6,288 nucleotides of DNA from Paracoccaceae bacterium (GTDB lineage: Bacteria; Pseudomonadota; Alphaproteobacteria; Rhodobacterales; Rhodobacteraceae): contig SLKW01000269.1 in the NCBI GenBank assembly GCA_007134405.1, positions 1 through 6,288 of the forward strand, given 5' to 3'. The number at the start of each line of letters is the position of its first letter. Positions within the stretch are counted from its first letter, which is position 1. Positions 5,236 to 6,288 of this stretch are shown here, one piece after another. Both the position numbers and the translations under genes were made by a program. The notes beneath the pieces were generated by a model. The model was not told the DNA's origin, did not search any database, and saw nothing but the letters and a program-made list of their open reading frames with translations.

Positions 5236-5733
5236 ATGCCCAAAGACAAGACCCTCGACGACATGTTCGTGGACACGCTGCGCGACATCTATTACGCGGA
5301 GCGCAAGATCCTGAAGGCGCTGCCCAAGATGAAGCGGGCGGCACAGTCCGAGGACCTCGCCAAGGCCTTCGACCATCACCGCGACGAAACCGAAACCCAT
5401 ATCGAACGGCTTCAGCAGGTGTTCGAGATGGTGGGCAAGGCGGCGCGCGGCAAGACCTGCGACGCCATCGAAGGGATCATCGCAGAGGGCGAAGAAATCA
5501 TCGACGAGTTTAAAGATTCCCCGGCGCTCGATGCCGGGCTGATTTCAGCCGCGCAGGCGGTCGAGCACTATGAAATCGCTCGCTATGGGACACTGCGGCG
5601 TTGGGCCAAGGAGCTGAAACTGAATGAGGCCGCACAACTTCTGGAGAAGACGCTCAAGGAGGAGTCCAGCACGGACGAGAAACTGACCAAGCTGGCCGAC
5701 AAGGTCGCCAACCCCGCCGCGCAGCCTGCCTGA
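5236..5733 (+). CDS. DUF892 family ferritin-like protein (YciE/YciF-type), 165 aa
   Basis: The protein is all-helical with the family's landmarks: LDDMFVDTLRDIYYAERKIL (7-26) in helix one, HHRDETETHIERLQQVFE (47-64) in helix two, AAQAVEHYEIARYGTLRRWA (105-124) in helix three and LLEKTLKEESSTDEKLTKLA (135-154) in helix four. The Glu and His residues of AERK, DETETH, EHYE and KEES are in the positions where ferritin-like four-helix bundles carry a di-metal centre; actual metal binding is inferred. The length is normal for the family. YciE and YciF of enterobacteria are stress-induced, but their molecular role is not settled. The start is clear: AAAGGAG (5223-5229) stands 6 bases before the ATG at 5236, and the in-frame upstream extension to 5188 is not needed. 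It is probably monocistronic, with a dyad-rich control region before it and a long hairpin after it. Confidence 0.93.
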   Translation: MPKDKTLDDMFVDTLRDIYYAERKILKALPKMKRAAQSEDLAKAFDHHRDETETHIERLQQVFEMVGKAARGKTCDAIEGIIAEGEEIIDEFKDSPALDAGLISAAQAVEHYEIARYGTLRRWAKELKLNEAAQLLEKTLKEESSTDEKLTKLADKVANPAAQPA

Positions 5734-5768
5734 GGCGCCCGGTTGAACGCCCGCGAACAGGGCGCTGG

Positions 5769-5811
5769 CCCGGCACCGTCGCCTGCGGCTTGACGCAAGG
5801 CCGGTGCCGGG
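5769..5811. terminator. Long hairpin between convergent genes, probable bidirectional terminator
   Basis: CCCGGCACCG (5769-5778) pairs perfectly with CGGTGCCGGG (5802-5811). Inside, GCCTGCG and CGCAAGGC extend the stem with one bulged A and leave a six-base loop. It starts 35 bases after the DUF892 stop and lies 77 bases past the convergent nitrilase-like gene's stop. No T-run follows on either strand, so it is a GC-rich terminator or a palindromic intergenic repeat. Confidence 0.6.
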
Positions 5812-5837
5812 ACAGCCGCGGCGCAGGGTCCAGAGCG

Positions 5838-5853
5838 GGCCCGGAGGCCCGGA
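5838..5853. repeat. Tandem duplication of GGCCCGGA
   Basis: The octamer GGCCCGGA occurs twice head to tail in the gap between the convergent genes, within a G/C-only stretch that also holds a third GGGCCCG. It is short and may simply be slippage in GC-rich spacer DNA. Confidence 0.5.
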
Positions 5854-5888
5854 GGGTGGGCCCGGCGCGCACGGCGCCAGGTTCTGTA

Positions 5889-6288
5889 TCATGGTCCGAC
5901 GATCTTCAGAAGCCGAGCGTCCCAAGATGCCGGCGCCACTTCGGCTTCGGCGGCGCCGTTGCGGATGCGGCGGCATTGTCCCACGGGAAGGTCGCGAACC
6001 GAAAGAACCGGGCTCGTTCCGGCGATTGCAGCCTGCGGCGGCGTTTGGGCGAATATGCCGTCGAGCGACACCGATACGTCGCAAGGCAGATAGGCGGCCG
6101 CGCCTCCCACACCGGTGTCGGTTTCTGGATGACCCATCGGCACCCCGACGGCGCCAACCACGCAGACGGCTGTCTGCAACTCGATCGCCCGAGCCCGGGC
6201 GCAACCAAAAACACGGTTGTATCCGGTGATCATGTCGGTCTTGGCGGGGACCAGAACCAGATCGAGGTCGAGTTTCCCCAGCCGTGTC
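5889..6288 (-). CDS. Nitrilase-superfamily (carbon-nitrogen hydrolase) protein, C-terminal 132 residues
   Basis: The frame enters from the right edge and ends with a TGA at 5889-5891; the start is outside the window. It begins RLGKLDLDLVLVPAKTDM, which fits the strand after the catalytic Cys in nitrilase-fold hydrolases (ADLVLVP). FGCARARAIELQTAVCVVGAVG fits the conserved ARA-EN-V-N-G helix and strand of the same fold. GGAAAYLPCD and the late RDLPVGQCRRIR also fit the C-terminal sheet of the family. The catalytic Cys and the Glu/Lys of the triad would lie upstream, outside the window, so activity cannot be judged. Members hydrolyse amides, nitriles or carbamoyl compounds in the cytoplasm; the substrate is not deducible. 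It converges with the DUF892 gene across 155 bases containing a probable shared terminator. Confidence 0.75.
   Translation of the reverse strand, partial: TRLGKLDLDLVLVPAKTDMITGYNRVFGCARARAIELQTAVCVVGAVGVPMGHPETDTGVGGAAAYLPCDVSVSLDGIFAQTPPQAAIAGTSPVLSVRDLPVGQCRRIRNGAAEAEVAPASWDARLLKIVGP

Noticed and set aside
5545..6204. Minus-strand open frame of 219 codons across the DUF892 end and the nitrilase-like gene
   Set aside because: It is a shadow in the wrong frame. The nitrilase-like motifs are in the frame ending at 5889, and DUF892 is clear on the plus strand.

Overview
The window is 6,288 bases of GC-rich DNA from a bacterial chromosome or large replicon. The gene families and codon use point to an alphaproteobacterium, most likely Rhodobacteraceae. 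That assignment is inferred from composition and protein resemblance, not from a marker gene. No rRNA, tRNA, CRISPR array, transposase or phage gene is visible.

Left part (1-2503). A minus-strand two-gene operon holds an 84-residue protein of unknown function followed 13 bases later by a two-dinucleotide-site flavoprotein oxidoreductase that runs off the left edge. Divergent from it across 172 bases is a plus-strand gene fusing an OmpR/CadC-type winged-helix DNA-binding domain to an alpha/beta hydrolase. This gene carries one in-frame TGA (2252-2254) that separates the nucleophile serine from the apparent catalytic Asp and His. The rest of the frame is intact, so it is a recent nonsense allele, a sequencing error, or a readthrough case.

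Middle part (2504-4327). A DUF4242 (SCO4226-like, nickel-binding family) gene has a candidate promoter, a perfect hairpin in its leader and a strong ribosome binding site. After a 323-base gap comes a complete LysR-family regulator in the same orientation.

Decayed part (4444-4992, minus strand). This is gene debris: the C-terminal part of a WYL-domain (YafY-type) regulator with an apparent internal deletion, and upstream of it a shredded C-terminal piece of a response-regulator receiver domain whose motifs lie in three frames.

Right part (4996-6288). A regulatory stretch rich in inverted repeats, including a 16-base perfect palindrome of LacI-operator type and a possible general-stress (EcfG-type) promoter, precedes a DUF892/YciE-YciF ferritin-like stress gene. 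A long hairpin separates it from a convergent nitrilase-superfamily gene entering from the right edge.

The genes do not form one obvious pathway. The window reads as an accessory patch of regulators (wHTH-hydrolase, LysR, WYL remnant, receiver remnant) and small stress or metal proteins, part of it eroding. The most interesting points are the interrupted DNA-binding hydrolase facing a flavoprotein operon, and the orphan palindrome cluster upstream of the DUF892 gene.
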